This document shows positions 1 to 7,893 of a stretch of DNA of 64,000 nucleotides, piece by piece. The stretch comes from Polynucleobacter sp. es-EL-1. GTDB taxonomy: Bacteria > Pseudomonadota > Gammaproteobacteria > Burkholderiales > Burkholderiaceae. The notes under the pieces were generated by a model, which made no database searches, was not told the origin of the DNA, and saw only the letters and a list, made by a program, of their open reading frames with translations. Position 1 is the first letter of the stretch, and each line of letters opens with the position of its first letter. The DNA lies in NCBI RefSeq assembly GCF_018687975.1, contig NZ_CP061310.1, forward strand, positions 1,116,001 to 1,180,000. Direction: 5' to 3'. Made by a program: the position numbers and the translations under genes.

Positions 1-834
1 CTTAAAGCCTCGATTGTTTATGACCGTTTTTATGGTGGTTATAAGTTTGAGAATCCAGATCAGGTGGACAAAATTGAAATGCCTGGTCTGTGGTTCTCAG
101 AAAAAGAAGCTACTGCCTTGGTGTTGATGCAGCACCTACTCTCCTCGCTTGATCAAGGCGGCCTGATTGGCCCACACATTGAACCCCTCACAGCCATCAT
201 TGATGGCATCCTAGGTCAAAGTGAAACCTCCGCTAAAGAATTGCGTAAACGCATCAAAGTTATTGGCATGGGTTCACGAAAGAACTCCATTGAGAACTTC
301 TCAGAGATTGGTGCCGCCCTTCTCAAACGCAATCGCCTCGAGATTGATTACTACTCCAAAGGCAAGGATGAGGATACAAAACGAGAGATATCACCACAGC
401 GCCTGATCTACTATCGCGAGAACTGGTATCTCGATGCCTTCTGTCATATGCGTAACGACTTACGTAGTTTTGCAGTCGATGGCATTCGCAGTGCAGTGTT
501 GACCAATAAAAAGGCTCAGGAAGTTTCTGAAAAAGAATGTCAGGAACACTTTGCAGAGAGCTACGGCATATTCTCAGGCAAGGCTACACAAAGAGCTAAG
601 CTACGCTTTACTCCTGAGCATGCAAGATGGGTATCTGGCGAGCATTGGCATGGCCAACAAGTGGGCAGCTTTGATAAAGAGGGCTATTACAACCTGGAGT
701 TTGATTACAACCAGGATCCTGAATTAGTCATGGATATTCTGAAGCATGGATCAGGCGTTGAGGTAGTTGGGCCAGCCAGTCTCAAGGCAAGAGTAAAGGC
801 GGAGCTTGAAAAAGCTTTCGCTAACTATCAATAA
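1..834 (+). CDS. WYL-domain transcriptional regulator (5' end outside window)
   Basis: The frame is open from base 1 with no stop, so the start and most of the N-terminal winged helix lie upstream. The first visible residues (YDRFYGGYKF) look like the end of the HTH/wing of YafY-type regulators. The middle carries a WYL-like core, with RLIYYRENWYLDAF followed by DLRSFAVDGIRSA, and the last 75 or so residues look like the WCX extension. Proteins of this family are DNA-binding regulators whose WYL domain senses a ligand, in some cases a nucleic acid. A GTG at 64 is a possible start codon but would cut the family fold, so it is not used. The downstream neighbour is a toxin-antitoxin remnant. Target genes cannot be read from the window. 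Confidence 0.85.
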   Translation, partial: LKASIVYDRFYGGYKFENPDQVDKIEMPGLWFSEKEATALVLMQHLLSSLDQGGLIGPHIEPLTAIIDGILGQSETSAKELRKRIKVIGMGSRKNSIENFSEIGAALLKRNRLEIDYYSKGKDEDTKREISPQRLIYYRENWYLDAFCHMRNDLRSFAVDGIRSAVLTNKKAQEVSEKECQEHFAESYGIFSGKATQRAKLRFTPEHARWVSGEHWHGQQVGSFDKEGYYNLEFDYNQDPELVMDILKHGSGVEVVGPASLKARVKAELEKAFANYQ

Positions 835-850
835 ACCTGAGTTTCTTAAG

Positions 851-881
851 CCTTTACAAATGTAAGGTCATGCTTTACACT
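851..881 (+). promoter_or_regulatory. Candidate higBA promoter with operator-like palindrome
   Basis: A palindrome TTACA-AA-TGTAA (854-865) overlaps a possible -35 TTTACA (853-858), with TACACT 17 bases further on as a weak -10. HigA antitoxins usually repress their own operon through a palindrome at this place. Only the palindrome is seen; the promoter assignment is inference. Confidence 0.35.
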
Positions 882-903
882 TATTTCATCGCCATTAAAA
901 TGA

Positions 904-1184
904 ATGGATAATTCAGTCATTCATTCACAAAGGTTTACAAGAGTTATTTACCGAAGGAAAAAGTAGCAAAGTTCAAAGATCATTAGCCGGCAGAATACTA
1001 AGGCGCTTAGATGCAATCGATTCAGCAATAGGTTTAGGCGATCTAAATGTGCCTGGATTTAACTTTCACGGATTAGAAGGGAAGCCTAAAAGATATAGCA
1101 TCCACATCAATGGGCCCTGGTGCCTTACGTTTGAGTGGCTTGAAAAGAATGCTTATCGAGTTAACCTGGAAAAACTATCATTAA
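904..1184 (+). pseudogene. higB: HigB toxin gene with two apparent single-base insertions
   Basis: RelE/ParE-superfamily mRNA interferase of the HigB type. The central frame reads FIHKGLQELF, then DLNVPGFNFHGLEG, then INGPWCLTFEW, the usual HigB order. The frame from 908 has no ATG/GTG/TTG before residue 48 or so. If one G of the GG at 906-907 is dropped, translation runs from ATG 904 as MIIQSFIHKGL, a normal HigB start. At the 3' end, dropping one A from the A5 run 1170-1174 gives ...NLENYH-stop (TAA 1182-1184), the usual HigB C-terminus, two bases before higA. The repaired product would be 92 aa, the family length. As written, the frame reads through into higA. Either the toxin is inactivated or the assembly has two indel errors. 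Confidence 0.75.
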
Positions 1185-1186
1185 TA

Positions 1187-1492
1187 ATGATGCGTAAAAG
1201 ATCCCCTACCCACCCTGGCGCCATTCTGAGAGAAGATGTATTCCCTACGCTAGGAATATCTGTCACTGAATTCTCAAGGCACCTAGGAATCTCTAGGCAA
1301 ACCCTGCATGCAGTTCTCTCAGAAAAAAGCGCCATCACACCAGAACTTGCACTCAGACTTGGAACTTTTTTAGGCAATGGACCTCAGCTTTGGATTGAGA
1401 TGCAGTCCAAGTATGACTTATGGCATGCAGAAATCAAGCTGAAAAAGATCCTTCCTAAAATCCCATCATTTAGCGGTCTTTTGGCGGCCTAA
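1187..1492 (+). CDS. higA: HigA antitoxin (XRE-family HTH)
   Basis: 101-aa HTH protein of the HigA family: PTHPGAILREDVFP near the N-terminus is a family signature, followed by a helix-turn-helix (SVTEFSRHLGISRQTLHAVL) and a C-terminal region starting GNGPQLWIEMQ. It should bind the HigB toxin and repress the operon. ATG occurs at 1187 and 1190; either fits. The same frame continues upstream into higB because of the apparent insertion in the A5 run, so a HigB-HigA fusion is formally possible but unlikely to be the native product. The antitoxin itself looks intact. Confidence 0.88.
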   Translation: MMRKRSPTHPGAILREDVFPTLGISVTEFSRHLGISRQTLHAVLSEKSAITPELALRLGTFLGNGPQLWIEMQSKYDLWHAEIKLKKILPKIPSFSGLLAA

Positions 1493-1494
1493 TA

Positions 1495-1965
1495 TCAACG
1501 AATGCTCCAGTCATGAGCCAGATCAATAAATAAGCTGGCCTCTTGAGAGAGATATTGGGGTGATGGAAAGATCCCTACCCTTCCAAGATCCAATCGATCT
1601 GAATCCCAGCAAGTTTGTATAGTGGCATTAGTTGATACTTCGCCACCCGAGTGGTGGGTCATCGCAAAGCAAAGCTGATCTAGCTGCTTTGGCTGCAGGC
1701 TGTAATAATCCCCATGAATTCCATGAGCAAATTCAGCAGCGCGCGCTCCATGTTGTGGATCTCGCCCATCATTTAATCTGCAGCTATCGTGCAAAAAGCC
1801 AAAGAGCTCTATAACTAATAGATCAGCCTTTCTGATGGCGCCAATGTTTTTACCATGATGCAGTACCCGAGCCCAGTGGTTTGCCCCATGAATACCATGC
1901 CAATCAATCTTAAATTCGGCTTTAATCAGGGCAATGAGGCCTGAGCGGTCATAGTCAAGCGTCAT
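1495..1965 (-). CDS. HD-domain protein, putative metal-dependent phosphohydrolase
   Basis: 156 aa. It shows the HD-superfamily pattern in order: a first histidine in HGANHWARVLHHG (about residues 26-38), the HD pair in FLHDSCR (59-60), a THHSGG histidine pair (about 104-105) and an aspartate in CWDSDRLD (about 121-123). Such proteins hydrolyse phosphoesters or nucleotides, but the substrate cannot be named here. It ends 2 bases beyond the convergent higA stop and stands alone on its strand. The ATG at 1965 is followed closely by the HD fold, so the length is plausible for a single-domain member. Confidence 0.7.
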   Translation of the reverse strand: MTLDYDRSGLIALIKAEFKIDWHGIHGANHWARVLHHGKNIGAIRKADLLVIELFGFLHDSCRLNDGRDPQHGARAAEFAHGIHGDYYSLQPKQLDQLCFAMTHHSGGEVSTNATIQTCWDSDRLDLGRVGIFPSPQYLSQEASLFIDLAHDWSIR

Positions 1966-1996
1966 TAATGTAGTTTCCCTAATCTTTGTAACGACA

Positions 1997-2275
1997 TCAC
2001 GCTAGAGTATTTGTAGCGCTTGCCCCAAGCGCTCGATCTATTCGAAGATGCAGCTTGAGGGCCGTTGAGAAGTAATATAGCTTGGGATTAAGTTTGATAT
2101 TGGCATATTCCCAATCGCTAATCTCAATGCTAACGCCTTTAGCCCAATAGTAGAACCTGCTACCTTCCTCTATCGCGATACCGGTATAACGATACTCTGA
2201 AAGACCCTGTTCTTTGGGGTCAAACTTTTTTAGCTCATCAGAATGCAGTTCGATATTAATTAACTGAAAATTCAT
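1997..2275 (-). CDS. Hypothetical protein, 92 aa
   Basis: No family recognised. ATG at 2275 is preferred over an upstream in-frame ATG at 2296 because a strong AGGAG ribosome-binding site sits about 6-8 bases before it. The product (MNFQLINIELHSDELKKF...) is soluble, with aromatic and charged residues and no signal peptide or membrane segment. It lies 80 bases after the 120-aa orphan on the same strand, and both have good ribosome sites, so the two may be co-transcribed. A role cannot be assigned. Confidence 0.6.
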   Translation of the reverse strand: MNFQLINIELHSDELKKFDPKEQGLSEYRYTGIAIEEGSRFYYWAKGVSIEISDWEYANIKLNPKLYYFSTALKLHLRIDRALGASATNTLA

Positions 2276-2355
2276 TTTCTTCTCCTCTTTAGCCAATTTG
2301 ACAAATGTCTGGGCTTGGCAATTCGGATGAACTCCGCCCTTACTTCTAAATCTCT

Positions 2356-2718
2356 TTAATGAATCACTGACTCCTCAGTTTTTGGCTTTCCTTCGGGATC
2401 TTTTTTTTGGCGTGAGACCAAGAATTCCTTAGTCTCTAGAGCAACCTTGAGGTATTCATCTGTAGCAGCTCTAAAGTTATCTGCCCCATCTTGTTTGCCA
2501 TAGATGTAGGTTAAGCTATAGATGAGGTTATCAGCATCCTCACCATCTACGGTCACAGTATTAATTTCGTCGTTGTCTACTACTCTAAGGCCCCTGGTAA
2601 ATTCTGGCTTTTCATCGTCCACCCAGCTCATATCTAGACGGTCAATATCAAACCGAAGGCTACGGTACAGATTATTAATGCTGAAGCGGGCACCGCCCAA
2701 GTAAGTGTAGTTACGCAT
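2356..2718 (-). CDS. Hypothetical protein, 120 aa
   Basis: No family recognised. The start ATG at 2718 is preceded by GGAGGT with an unusually short 3-base spacer. The protein is acidic in the middle (SWVDDEKPEF, VDNDEINTVTVDGEDADN) and ends in a Lys/Glu-rich tail; there is no signal peptide or transmembrane segment. It looks like the first gene of a two-gene unit with the 92-aa orphan downstream. The terminator at 2804-2827 separates it from the lipoprotein operon behind it. Confidence 0.6.
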   Translation of the reverse strand: MRNYTYLGGARFSINNLYRSLRFDIDRLDMSWVDDEKPEFTRGLRVVDNDEINTVTVDGEDADNLIYSLTYIYGKQDGADNFRAATDEYLKVALETKEFLVSRQKKDPEGKPKTEESVIH

Positions 2719-2803
2719 AAGACCTCCAATGAGATGATTTGTCTGTAGATTTAATTATCAAGATTAAGAGGCTCAAATATTGAGCTAGAGTCTGTCTGTC
2801 CAA

Positions 2804-2827
2804 TAAAAAACCCACCTGAAGGCGGGG
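2804..2827 (-). terminator. Rho-independent terminator of the lipoprotein operon
   Basis: Read on the minus strand: stem CCCGCC, loop TTCA, stem GGTGGG, then six T. It lies about 170 bases after the stop of the last gene of the 6329-2999 operon, with no gene between. Confidence 0.75.
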
Positions 2828-2998
2828 CTATCGCTGTTGATTATCCATTTAGAGTCTCACCTATTTAGTACCTTACTAGCGTAAGCAAGTTACTGTATCG
2901 ACAAAGCCATCTCTTAATGTAGCTTTCATCTTGCTAACTTTTGTTGAGATTTGTCAATTTTGAATTATTAGTAAATAACATAATTAAGAAGATGTAGC

Positions 2999-3958
2999 TT
3001 ATTCAATACTTACTTGACCAATCACTGCGCCAGGTTTTTGCAAGGCCTCAGCTCTGCGCGCAAGGTACTCTGGGTTCTTTGCGCCAATAAGCCCTACTTG
3101 CTTATCACCACCATTAGGACCTTGCACGATCACCGCATCATTTCCTACGGCTTTAACTGACTCTAATACGGAGCCATCTAGTTTCGTCGCTGGGGCAACG
3201 TAAGGTTTAGCCGATGCTGGTGATAAAGGTGTTGCTGCGCGCTCAACTGGAGTCGGATCCTCAAGTTTGCTTGAGGAGTTGGGACTAGTAGCTGTTGGCG
3301 CCGGGACCTGACTTAACTGCTCTACTTTGGCAGGTGCTACTGGTTGCACTAAAGGGGCACTAGGCGCTGCTGAAGTGCTTTGCTCTTTAGTATCTTTAGT
3401 GATGCCATCAAGCTCTTTAAAGGCTTCGCCTGATCTGTTCTGAATATCTTTCGCAGATTTAGCAACGTTCTTTGATCCTAGTGGTAATGCGACTAAGACG
3501 TAGGTACGAATACGATTGCCCTCAGCCACATGCTTCATTTCAACAGTCTCTACTCCAGAGATATCTACATCAGGACAAAGGCTACGCACGGTTAACTCTG
3601 AATTTTCTACTGAGGCAGCGTCATTATCAGCACGGTACATCTTCATTTGGCTTCGTACCTTACCACCAGCACCAGTACAGATCTTCACATAGGCCATTGT
3701 CTTTGCCTTAAGATCCGCCATTGAAAAATCACTGCTAATCGCCGTGCCATTTTCATAGATGACACCAGACTCCTTGGGAAGCTTACTCATCCAATCAGGC
3801 GCCTCACTAATGGCCTGCTTTGCTACACGGCTTTGCTGACGATACTCGTCTTGCTGTTGGTTTTGGGCCTGCTGCACAGGGTTTGTTCCGCAGGCACTTA
3901 GCAACACACCCAAAGCACCACCTAATGCGATTGTTTTTAAGCTGATTTGCTTTTTCAT
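2999..3958 (-). CDS. LPP20-like outer-membrane lipoprotein
   Basis: 319 aa. A type II signal peptide ends in the lipobox LSAC (Cys about residue 22), so the mature protein should be lipidated. Residues about 50-190 (APDWMSKLP, then ENGTAISSDF, then two conserved-looking Cys) resemble the LPP20 family of lipoproteins. After that comes a Pro/Ala/Ser-rich linker (about 200-260) and a short C-terminal globular piece (VIVQGPNGGDKQVGLIGAK). AAGGA lies before ATG 3958. It is the last gene of a three-gene operon with another lipoprotein and a large membrane protein, and a terminator follows. The function is unknown; a complex with the two upstream products is an inference from the operon. Confidence 0.72.
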   Translation of the reverse strand: MKKQISLKTIALGGALGVLLSACGTNPVQQAQNQQQDEYRQQSRVAKQAISEAPDWMSKLPKESGVIYENGTAISSDFSMADLKAKTMAYVKICTGAGGKVRSQMKMYRADNDAASVENSELTVRSLCPDVDISGVETVEMKHVAEGNRIRTYVLVALPLGSKNVAKSAKDIQNRSGEAFKELDGITKDTKEQSTSAAPSAPLVQPVAPAKVEQLSQVPAPTATSPNSSSKLEDPTPVERAATPLSPASAKPYVAPATKLDGSVLESVKAVGNDAVIVQGPNGGDKQVGLIGAKNPEYLARRAEALQKPGAVIGQVSIE

Positions 3959-3987
3959 AATATTTATTCCTTCTGATTAAAAGATTT

Positions 3988-4863
3988 TCAAAACTTATCG
4001 ACTACTGTCCATTGATTTGTTCCGGACCTCACGGTTACTAAAGTAAAACGTACTGCTTGGTTAAAATGCATCTCTGTCTTGGCGACCATCTGATAGATGT
4101 TCCCTTTCCACTTGCGTAAAGCTGAATGCGTTGTTCCATCTCGAATATCCCGTGGACTTAAACTCATCTGATCGCCAACCCGAATAAATGGCCGGTCTTC
4201 CACATATGGAAAATTGGTGCAAATTTCTTTGAAGGAGGATTTTTGATCGCTCGCTAGATAATTGGTTTGCACTAAGCCAGTCTTTGCCTCTACAGTTTCT
4301 TCAAAGTAACAACGCGGCGTGGCTGTTGGTGGCTGATTAGGACTTATCTGAAAGTCAGCTTTTATTAAGTCGCGGCTAACTTCGGATCCCTGACAGGCAA
4401 AACGTAGTGACCAGATGCGGTACTTGGCTAAGGAGTAATAGCTTTTGCTAATTTTCCCTGGGTAGGTATTACCTTCTACCCCATTAACAGTATAAAAACG
4501 ACTACGTCGTAATTGCTCTTCTAATAAAGCAATCTGCTCTACACGACGATCACAACTAGGCTCAAAGCGCACCAAGTCTTCATAGCTTAATCGCTCAAAC
4601 TGTGAAACCGCATAAGTAGGTTTCGTGGCAATGGGCGGGGAAGCGCCCAAAGCAGCAGCCATTTTCTGAATATTTTTTTGCTTGTTGTAACTATTGGTGT
4701 GGGTACTTTTATTGGTATAAATATTTTTGGGTACCTGATATGTTTGCGGCTGATATACAGGCTTTGCTGGTCCTACATAAGCGCCGCTGTAGCTGTTATA
4801 GCGAGGCGCGCTTGAGCATGCTGCAAGCAGCAGACTCAAGAATCCTAACAATGCCAGCTTCAT
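3988..4863 (-). CDS. Predicted lipoprotein of unknown function
   Basis: 291 aa. The signal peptide MKLALLGFLSLLLAAC gives a lipobox with Cys16, followed by SSAPRYNSYSG, so no Asp at +2; outer-membrane sorting is therefore likely. The mature part has a Tyr/Gln/Pro-rich N-terminal linker and a C-terminal domain with several Cys (CDRRVEQ, CQGSEV, CYFEE, CTNFPY) that could form disulfides in the periplasm. The start codon overlaps the stop of the upstream membrane-protein gene in an ATGA arrangement, so translation is probably coupled. I do not recognise a named family. Confidence 0.7.
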   Translation of the reverse strand: MKLALLGFLSLLLAACSSAPRYNSYSGAYVGPAKPVYQPQTYQVPKNIYTNKSTHTNSYNKQKNIQKMAAALGASPPIATKPTYAVSQFERLSYEDLVRFEPSCDRRVEQIALLEEQLRRSRFYTVNGVEGNTYPGKISKSYYSLAKYRIWSLRFACQGSEVSRDLIKADFQISPNQPPTATPRCYFEETVEAKTGLVQTNYLASDQKSSFKEICTNFPYVEDRPFIRVGDQMSLSPRDIRDGTTHSALRKWKGNIYQMVAKTEMHFNQAVRFTLVTVRSGTNQWTVVDKF

Positions 4864-6329
4864 GATGCGGCCTTAACTCCCAAGCCATGCACTCCCCCAA
4901 AATCAAACACTTTGGCACTTTCATTTGCCGCTTGATTCGAATCAGCTGATGTAGCCCCTTCAGCAGACTTACTTGCAAAAGGCTTCGTTACAGTGGTGAC
5001 TGTTGGCATGACTACGCGGTTCACAAACTGCCCACTAGCCTGTGAAAATGCCTGCGTAAACTGGTGCTGCGCTCTTAGATAAGCACTACTTTGACGCTTG
5101 AGTTCTTCTAACTCTTGGCGCAAATGTTCATTTTCCAAGTCCTGCATCAGCTTTTGCTTTACTGCTCGCGAGTCATACTCTTGACGAGTCGCAAATTGCT
5201 CCTTTTCTACCAATGCATGTTCATGCTTAGCCAATTCAATTTGGGCTTCTGCATCAATGCGCTTAGCTGCGCTTTGATTAACTTGCGTCAATGCCCTCGT
5301 TTTATTTTCATAAGCGAAGATTGCCATGCGATGACCCAAAGGTGATTGGCCAGCTTGTAGCTTGAGCAAAATCGGCATGAGCTCTAAGCAAAGCTGTAGC
5401 AATGTCAATAAGGCGTATTTCATTAAGGCGCCAGGGTTATTGCGAACTAGCGAAGAGAGAACATCAGCGGAGGCCACATTGATGTTGGCTTCATTGACCT
5501 TACTGGCTTTTTCGAGCTCTTTGGCTATCTCATTTTTTGCAGTATCAATATTTCCTTGCGCTTGTGTAATCGCAGTGCCCATTCGTGCAAGCTCTGCTTC
5601 TCTAGGCTCTACATAGTTTCGATAGCTCTGACGATAGATTCCATCAATTCGCTGACATTCTTGCTTATCTTTGGCATATAGACTGACGATGTCATGTTCA
5701 TCCAAATCCGGTGCAAACGTCATTTTTATTTTTTTGTTGTAGTCAGCAAAGCACTGCCCTACTCGACCTCGCTGCCGAACCAGTTCCGGCGTTAAGGTCG
5801 TAAGCTCTTTTTTTAAAGTAGCTTCTTTTGCTTCTAGAGTTGTTAATCCTACCGTCTTATCAGCTAGCTCATATTTTTCTTGGTAGCGCTCTTTAGCTTC
5901 TGCAAAGCGACCATCCTTCATATCCTGCGCATGAATAGCCAACTCAGACTTGAGAAATAAAGGCATCGTAAATTGACTGCTAAGCGATCCAATCACCGTA
6001 ATTAAGAAGATACGAATACCTAAGTACACGTAGGTCAACTTCTTATCGGTCTCGTAACGGGTATCAGCTAGGTATATAAAGTTACGATCGAGCACTAGAA
6101 CGATGGCAGCGCCAATAGAGGCAAATGTGACTGCCATACTGATTTGCAAAAGAATATTGAGATCCATCGCGAGAAACCAACCCGCAATACCGAACTGCAA
6201 CGCAGCTAGAAAGCTAGCAAATGCAATGGCTGCACCAATCTTGCTCAGACTACCAATCTCTTGTGCCGATGCATCAGCATCGATACGATGACCAGTTAGA
6301 AAGACAAGTTTTTGACGAATTGTTGACAT
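4860..6329 (-). CDS. DUF4407-like membrane protein with coiled coils
   Basis: 489 aa. Transmembrane helices at about residues 30-54, 58-79, 97-117 and 300-321. Between helices 3 and 4 lies a 180-residue charged, largely helical segment with two Cys (192, 223), and after helix 4 a second long Gln/Glu/Lys-rich coiled coil (about 340-420). The helix-3 context (DRNFIYLADTR ... GIRIFLITVIGSLSSQF) resembles DUF4407. ATG 6329 with a nearby GGATGA is preferred to the in-frame TTG at 6341. It is the first gene of an operon with two lipoproteins, which suggests an inner-to-outer membrane assembly. The biochemical role is unknown. Confidence 0.65.
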   Translation of the reverse strand: MSTIRQKLVFLTGHRIDADASAQEIGSLSKIGAAIAFASFLAALQFGIAGWFLAMDLNILLQISMAVTFASIGAAIVLVLDRNFIYLADTRYETDKKLTYVYLGIRIFLITVIGSLSSQFTMPLFLKSELAIHAQDMKDGRFAEAKERYQEKYELADKTVGLTTLEAKEATLKKELTTLTPELVRQRGRVGQCFADYNKKIKMTFAPDLDEHDIVSLYAKDKQECQRIDGIYRQSYRNYVEPREAELARMGTAITQAQGNIDTAKNEIAKELEKASKVNEANINVASADVLSSLVRNNPGALMKYALLTLLQLCLELMPILLKLQAGQSPLGHRMAIFAYENKTRALTQVNQSAAKRIDAEAQIELAKHEHALVEKEQFATRQEYDSRAVKQKLMQDLENEHLRQELEELKRQSSAYLRAQHQFTQAFSQASGQFVNRVVMPTVTTVTKPFASKSAEGATSADSNQAANESAKVFDFGGVHGLGVKAAS

Positions 6330-6432
6330 GCATTCATCCAAAAGTAGTAACGATGAATGCAGTATTGCGAGCTATAGGCTCATAGGATGAGCTTTAGATT
6401 TTTGAGGATAAATTTCCCCATTCAATCACTTA

Positions 6433-6454
6433 ATACTGTATAAGTATACAGTAT
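6433..6454 (+). promoter_or_regulatory. LexA (SOS) box before exoX
   Basis: Perfect 10-bp inverted repeat, arms ATACTGTATA and TATACAGTAT, with 2 bases between; it contains CTGT-N8-ACAG (6436-6451), the LexA consensus. A TATAAT -10 element (6452-6457) overlaps its right end, so LexA would block the exoX promoter. The divergent envelope operon starts 104 bases to the left and might also be affected. Confidence 0.85.
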
Positions 6455-6527
6455 AATCTTGGTATGCCCCCTTCTTTAATGAAGCCGTGCACAATGAGTC
6501 TTCATCCTTTATTCAGATCCATCCACC

Positions 6528-7184
6528 ATGCCCCAAGCCATTATTTTTGATGTAGAAGCCACCGATAAGAATGATGCTGTCATTATTGAGGCCGCCTCTT
6601 TAGACGTCACCTCTATTAATCCCCTCTCTGTTGGCAACCCTTGGGTACAGCGCTATAACCCTGGCAAACCCATTAGCTTAGGTGCGCTAGCCACACATCA
6701 CATCATGGATGAAGAGTTGGTTAATTGTCCTGCTAGTAGCTCTTTTAGGCTGCCTGGTGGCACTAAATATCTTATTGGTCACAGCATTGATTTTGATTGG
6801 GAGGCTATTGGTAAGCCTGAAGTGAAACGCATTTGCACTCTTGCTCTCGCTCGCAGTCTTTGGCCGGACTTAGATAGCCACACGCAAAGCGCCTTGCTCT
6901 ACCATTTTGAAAGAACAACCGCTAGAGAGCAACTACGCAATGCCCATAGTGCATTGGCTGATGTATGGATCTGTTCTAAGATTCTTGGGCAGATTATTGA
7001 GAAGCTTAAGCCATCTTCTTTAGATGCTTTATGGGAAATGTCCGAAAAGGCACGCATTCCGACAATCATGCCTTTTGGTAAACACAAAGGCGAACTGATT
7101 AGCCAGGTGCCTTCAGACTATAAGCAGTGGATGCTTCGCCAATCCGATGTCTCTGAGTATCTACGCAAGGCCTTACAAGCTTAA
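6528..7184 (+). CDS. exoX: Exodeoxyribonuclease X-like DEDDh exonuclease
   Basis: 218 aa, the same length and architecture as Escherichia coli ExoX. The N-terminal DEDDh nuclease shows D8 and E10 in IIFDVEATD, the middle acidic motif in GHSIDFDWEAIG, and a later HSALADV with the catalytic His and Asp. The C-terminus carries the small DUF3820-type domain (MPFGKHKGELISQVP). ExoX is a 3'-5' exonuclease used in mismatch repair and recombination. The gene is monocistronic and has a near-perfect LexA box about 75 bases upstream overlapping a TATAAT element, so it should be DNA-damage inducible here. That control is inferred from the site. Confidence 0.88.
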   Translation: MPQAIIFDVEATDKNDAVIIEAASLDVTSINPLSVGNPWVQRYNPGKPISLGALATHHIMDEELVNCPASSSFRLPGGTKYLIGHSIDFDWEAIGKPEVKRICTLALARSLWPDLDSHTQSALLYHFERTTAREQLRNAHSALADVWICSKILGQIIEKLKPSSLDALWEMSEKARIPTIMPFGKHKGELISQVPSDYKQWMLRQSDVSEYLRKALQA

Positions 7185-7220
7185 GCAGCCTTTAACTTCA
7201 AATAAATCTTAGCTTGATTT

Positions 7221-7757
7221 TTAATGCTTGTGGGCAGCAGCCACCAACTTTTCTGTATAGGCAATCGCAATTGCTGACAACACAAAAGTAATATGAATTA
7301 AGGTTTGCCACATTAAAGTTTTTTCATCATAAGAAGCTGCGTTGATAAAAGTCTTCAGCAAGTGGATTGATGAAATACCAATAATGGCGGTTGCGAGCTT
7401 TACCTTGAGCACGCCTGCATTGACATGCGATAACCACTCGGGCTGATCGGGATGGTTCTCCAACTCCAAGCGAGAAACAAAGGTTTCCCATCCACCCACA
7501 ATCACCATCACTAATAAGTTAGAGATCATCACTACATCGATTAGACCCAAGACGATCAACATTAATGCTGTTTCTGTCATGGACTTGTCGGCCATCATGC
7601 TAATTAAGTGGACTAGCTCTAACCAGAACTGCCATACATAAACGCCCTGGGCAACGATTAAGCCAATATACAGAGGCGCTTGCAACCAGCGGGACATAAA
7701 TATCCAGCGCGGCAAAGGGCGTAATTTTTTCTCTACGGTGTTGAGGTGTTCGTTCAT
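7221..7757 (-). CDS. UPF0114 (YqhA-like) membrane protein
   Basis: 178 aa, with RWIFMSRWLQAPLYIGLIVAQ near the N-terminus split over the first membrane helix, then LIDVVMISNLLVMVIVGGWE, both typical of the YqhA/UPF0114 family. About four transmembrane helices (roughly 25-45, 62-85, 115-135, 145-168). The family is widespread in Proteobacteria and of uncertain function. The gene stands alone, convergent with exoX and downstream of the umuDC unit, with a hairpin between that probably separates transcripts. Confidence 0.85.
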   Translation of the reverse strand: MNEHLNTVEKKLRPLPRWIFMSRWLQAPLYIGLIVAQGVYVWQFWLELVHLISMMADKSMTETALMLIVLGLIDVVMISNLLVMVIVGGWETFVSRLELENHPDQPEWLSHVNAGVLKVKLATAIIGISSIHLLKTFINAASYDEKTLMWQTLIHITFVLSAIAIAYTEKLVAAAHKH

Positions 7758-7828
7758 GCGCTCATTTTAGCGACATTTGTGATGTTTCTATGACATCACG
7801 ATGATTCTATATAGACCCGCCTTTACTA

Positions 7829-7860
7829 GGGAATAAGGAATCCGTGATTTCCTTATCCCC
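7829..7860 (-). terminator. Stem-loop after the umuDC unit
   Basis: A 12-bp near-perfect hairpin (GGGAATAAGGAA pairing with TTTCCTTATCCCC, 7-base loop) lies between the 43-aa gene and the UPF0114 gene. There is no T-run directly after it on either strand, so it may act as an RNA-end stabiliser or a Rho-assisted terminator rather than an intrinsic one. Confidence 0.45.
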
Positions 7861-7893
7861 CGTCTAGGCCTACTGCTATTTTTTCACTTCTGC

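Noticed and set aside
64..834. GTG 64 as the true start of the WYL gene
   Set aside because: The frame is open to base 1 and the residues before GTG 64 still match the family, so the gene is cut by the window edge.
2830..2998. 17-codon minus-strand frame MKATLRDGFVDTVTCLR near a TTGACA
   Set aside because: No ribosome site, very short, and the -10 after TTGACA is poor; treated as non-coding space before the terminator.
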